From Macrosoma leucophasiata (lineage: Eukaryota > Arthropoda > Insecta > Lepidoptera > Hedylidae), in NCBI GenBank assembly GCA_036365455.1, contig JAWQUS010000026.1:15456001-15520000 (forward strand): a stretch of DNA of 64,000 nucleotides. Direction: 5' to 3'. The position numbers and the translations under genes were made by a program. Below, piece after piece: positions 62,950 through 64,000 of the stretch. Below the pieces are notes generated by a model. It did not search any database. It saw nothing but the letters and a program-made list of their open reading frames with translations, and was not told where the DNA came from. Numbering within the stretch: the first letter of the stretch is position 1; each line of letters starts with the position of its first letter.

Positions 62950-63228
62950 CCAGTTGGAGCTCGAGGACAATACCGCATTCAGTTATATAATATGTATCTG
63001 CAGTTAGTGTTCAACTAAATGCTAGTATTCAGCACTATCGTGTTCCGGTCAAGTGGTAATGTACGGCCCTGTAATTTCCAGCACAGAGGCATAACACCTT
63101 AGGCCTCAGGAGTGGTAACGCATCTGCATTTCGACCTTGGTCTTTGTGTGGGTGTCTATAGGCTGCAGTCATCGCTTAACATCAATGAGAACTGCATGCT
63201 TGTTTACTACATCCAACACATAAAAAAA
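62950..63228 (+). mobile_element. family A, altered head
   Basis: CAGTTGGAGCTCGAGGACAA (head degraded), then CACTATCGTGTTCCGGTCAA to ACTACATCCAACACATAAAA. Confidence 0.85.
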
Positions 63229-63620
63229 TTAGAAATTACTTTGCTTACATCTTGCACTGAAACACAAACGTGAAAGATTTTATCGAAAAGATAATGTAAT
63301 TTTTTATGATATACCACACATTATATGAATTCCACTGCAATATCCTTACATATTTTACAGTCTATCACAATAAAACTGAAGCATCGTTGAAGATATAAGC
63401 TGAGTATGTTTTATTGCATTAGGTATTTGAAATTTTATAACGGCGCCATTGCAACATAAGTGGCTGAGGCGATATGCGCACTACGGGATATTAATCGAGC
63501 GAGAAATCAAATGTTCATTCAATGACCAGTTGAAGACTTAGGTATGTATCTAATCAACTTTTGTGTCATAAATCTTCCTAACATATAAACAAATTTACCG
63601 TTCATCTTTATATTGTAGGT
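63229..63620. other. 390 bp without recognised features
   Basis: Nothing recognised. Confidence 0.4.
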
Positions 63621-63754
63621 TAACGATGCAAACTGCATGCAATCCGATTACAGGTGAAGACCTGTAATCGGATTGCATGCAGGTTGCATCGTTAAATTTT
63701 AGATGTTTACTGAGAATAAATGAAGATTTATTCTCAGTAAACATCTAAAATTTA
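63621..63754. repeat. twin adjacent hairpins, both with GAAG loops
   Basis: Hairpin 1: arms 63621-63655 and 63660-63694 (TAACGATGCAAACTGCATGC ...), 34 of 35 pairs, loop GAAG. Hairpin 2: arms 63693-63721 and 63726-63754 (TAAATTTTAGATGTTTACTG ...), 29 of 29 pairs, loop GAAG. The two overlap by 2 bases. Confidence 0.95.
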
Positions 63755-63774
63755 ATACTTAGCTCTACGTATCT

Positions 63775-64000
63775 TTATCTCAACCTGATTACCTGATGGA
63801 AAGTGGTCAACGCCGCCTATGAAGATTTGCAACACCAGGGAAGTTTGCAATGCGCTGATTACCCTGAAGAACTCTTTTGACGCCATTTTTGGAGAACCTT
63901 ATATTTAAGAACCGAGGGAACACCTCAGAGAGAAGTTAATTCCACAATTTACACATTCTGAACAGAAACGAACGCGAAACTCGCATCGTTGAGAACTGCG
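63775..64000 (-). pseudogene. LINE K, RT carboxy-terminus, runs off the window
   Basis: Minus-strand match to 17280-17570: CAGAATGTGTAAATTGTGGA, AATGGCGTCAAAAGAGTTCT, CTGGTGTTGCAAATCTTCAT, CCACTTTCCATCAGGTAATC. Frame broken by a stop near CTCGGTTCTTAAATAT. The upstream part lies beyond 64000. Confidence 0.75.

Overview
This window looks like non-coding, repeat-saturated DNA from an insect, most probably a moth or butterfly (Lepidoptera). It is AT-rich and has no bacterial-style gene packing. Long intergenic DNA is filled with polyA-tailed retroposons, tRNA-derived SINEs, 5'-truncated non-LTR retrotransposon (LINE) ends and miniature inverted-repeat elements (MITEs). Several families resemble repeats I know from lepidopteran genomes: SINEs sharing the core CCGTGCTTCGGAGGGCACGT, RTE-like reverse transcriptase (RT) tails, and elements ending in GCGGGCAACAGCTAGT. 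That identification rests on recall of repeat families, not a database search. I found no intact host protein-coding gene. Most short open frames lie inside repeats.

Repeat families used below. A: a ~300 bp polyA-tailed retroposon running from ACTGGTGGTAGAGCTC to TTGCCACTTCCATTACATAA, about 40 copies or fragments in both orientations, with at least two subfamilies (A1 'GCCTCTGTGCCGGAAATTAC', A2 'GTCTCTGTGATAGTTATTAC'). B: a repeat with a (TAA)n end and the lepidopteran core. C and S: tRNA-derived SINEs with a recognisable B box. T: a tRNA-like unit with a perfect ACTTCAG/CTGAAGT acceptor stem. D: an RTE-like LINE carboxy-terminal coding end. K: a second LINE carboxy-terminal end. R, G, P, Q, E, F: smaller dispersed families defined where they occur.

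Layout. 0-5.4 kb: A copies, then a 307-bp tandem array of T units broken by a LINE end. 5.4-16.5 kb: A, B, C and D fragments, two small elements with clear 8-bp target duplications (7.25 and 11.13 kb), and the first copy of element E. 16.5-20.7 kb: a decayed THAP-like reading frame broken by a MITE arm, LINE end K, and a complete 548-bp MITE. 21.2-23.1 kb: a four-copy, 524-bp tandem array. 24.8-26.3 kb: a looser tandem duplication. 28-36 kb: dense nested SINEs, a hAT-like MITE and a long inverted-repeat container. 36.4 kb: a tRNA-Glu-like gene with a CGC anticodon. 39.6-41.3 kb: a block homologous, in inverse orientation, to 0.73-1.29 kb; the two copies give empty sites for each other's insertions. 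42-56 kb: foldbacks, nested MITEs and LINE remnants, including an RNase H fragment. 57.2-58.8 kb: a broken BEL/Pao LTR retrotransposon (LTR, tRNA-Tyr primer site, pol scrap) abutting a LINE carboxy-terminal frame. 60-64 kb: further A copies, and twin hairpins with identical GAAG loops.

There is no pathway to describe. The content is a record of transposition, 5' truncation, nesting and an unusual number of local inverted duplications. Coordinates of repeat copies are by eye, usually good to about 10 bp; element ends with target-site duplications are exact.
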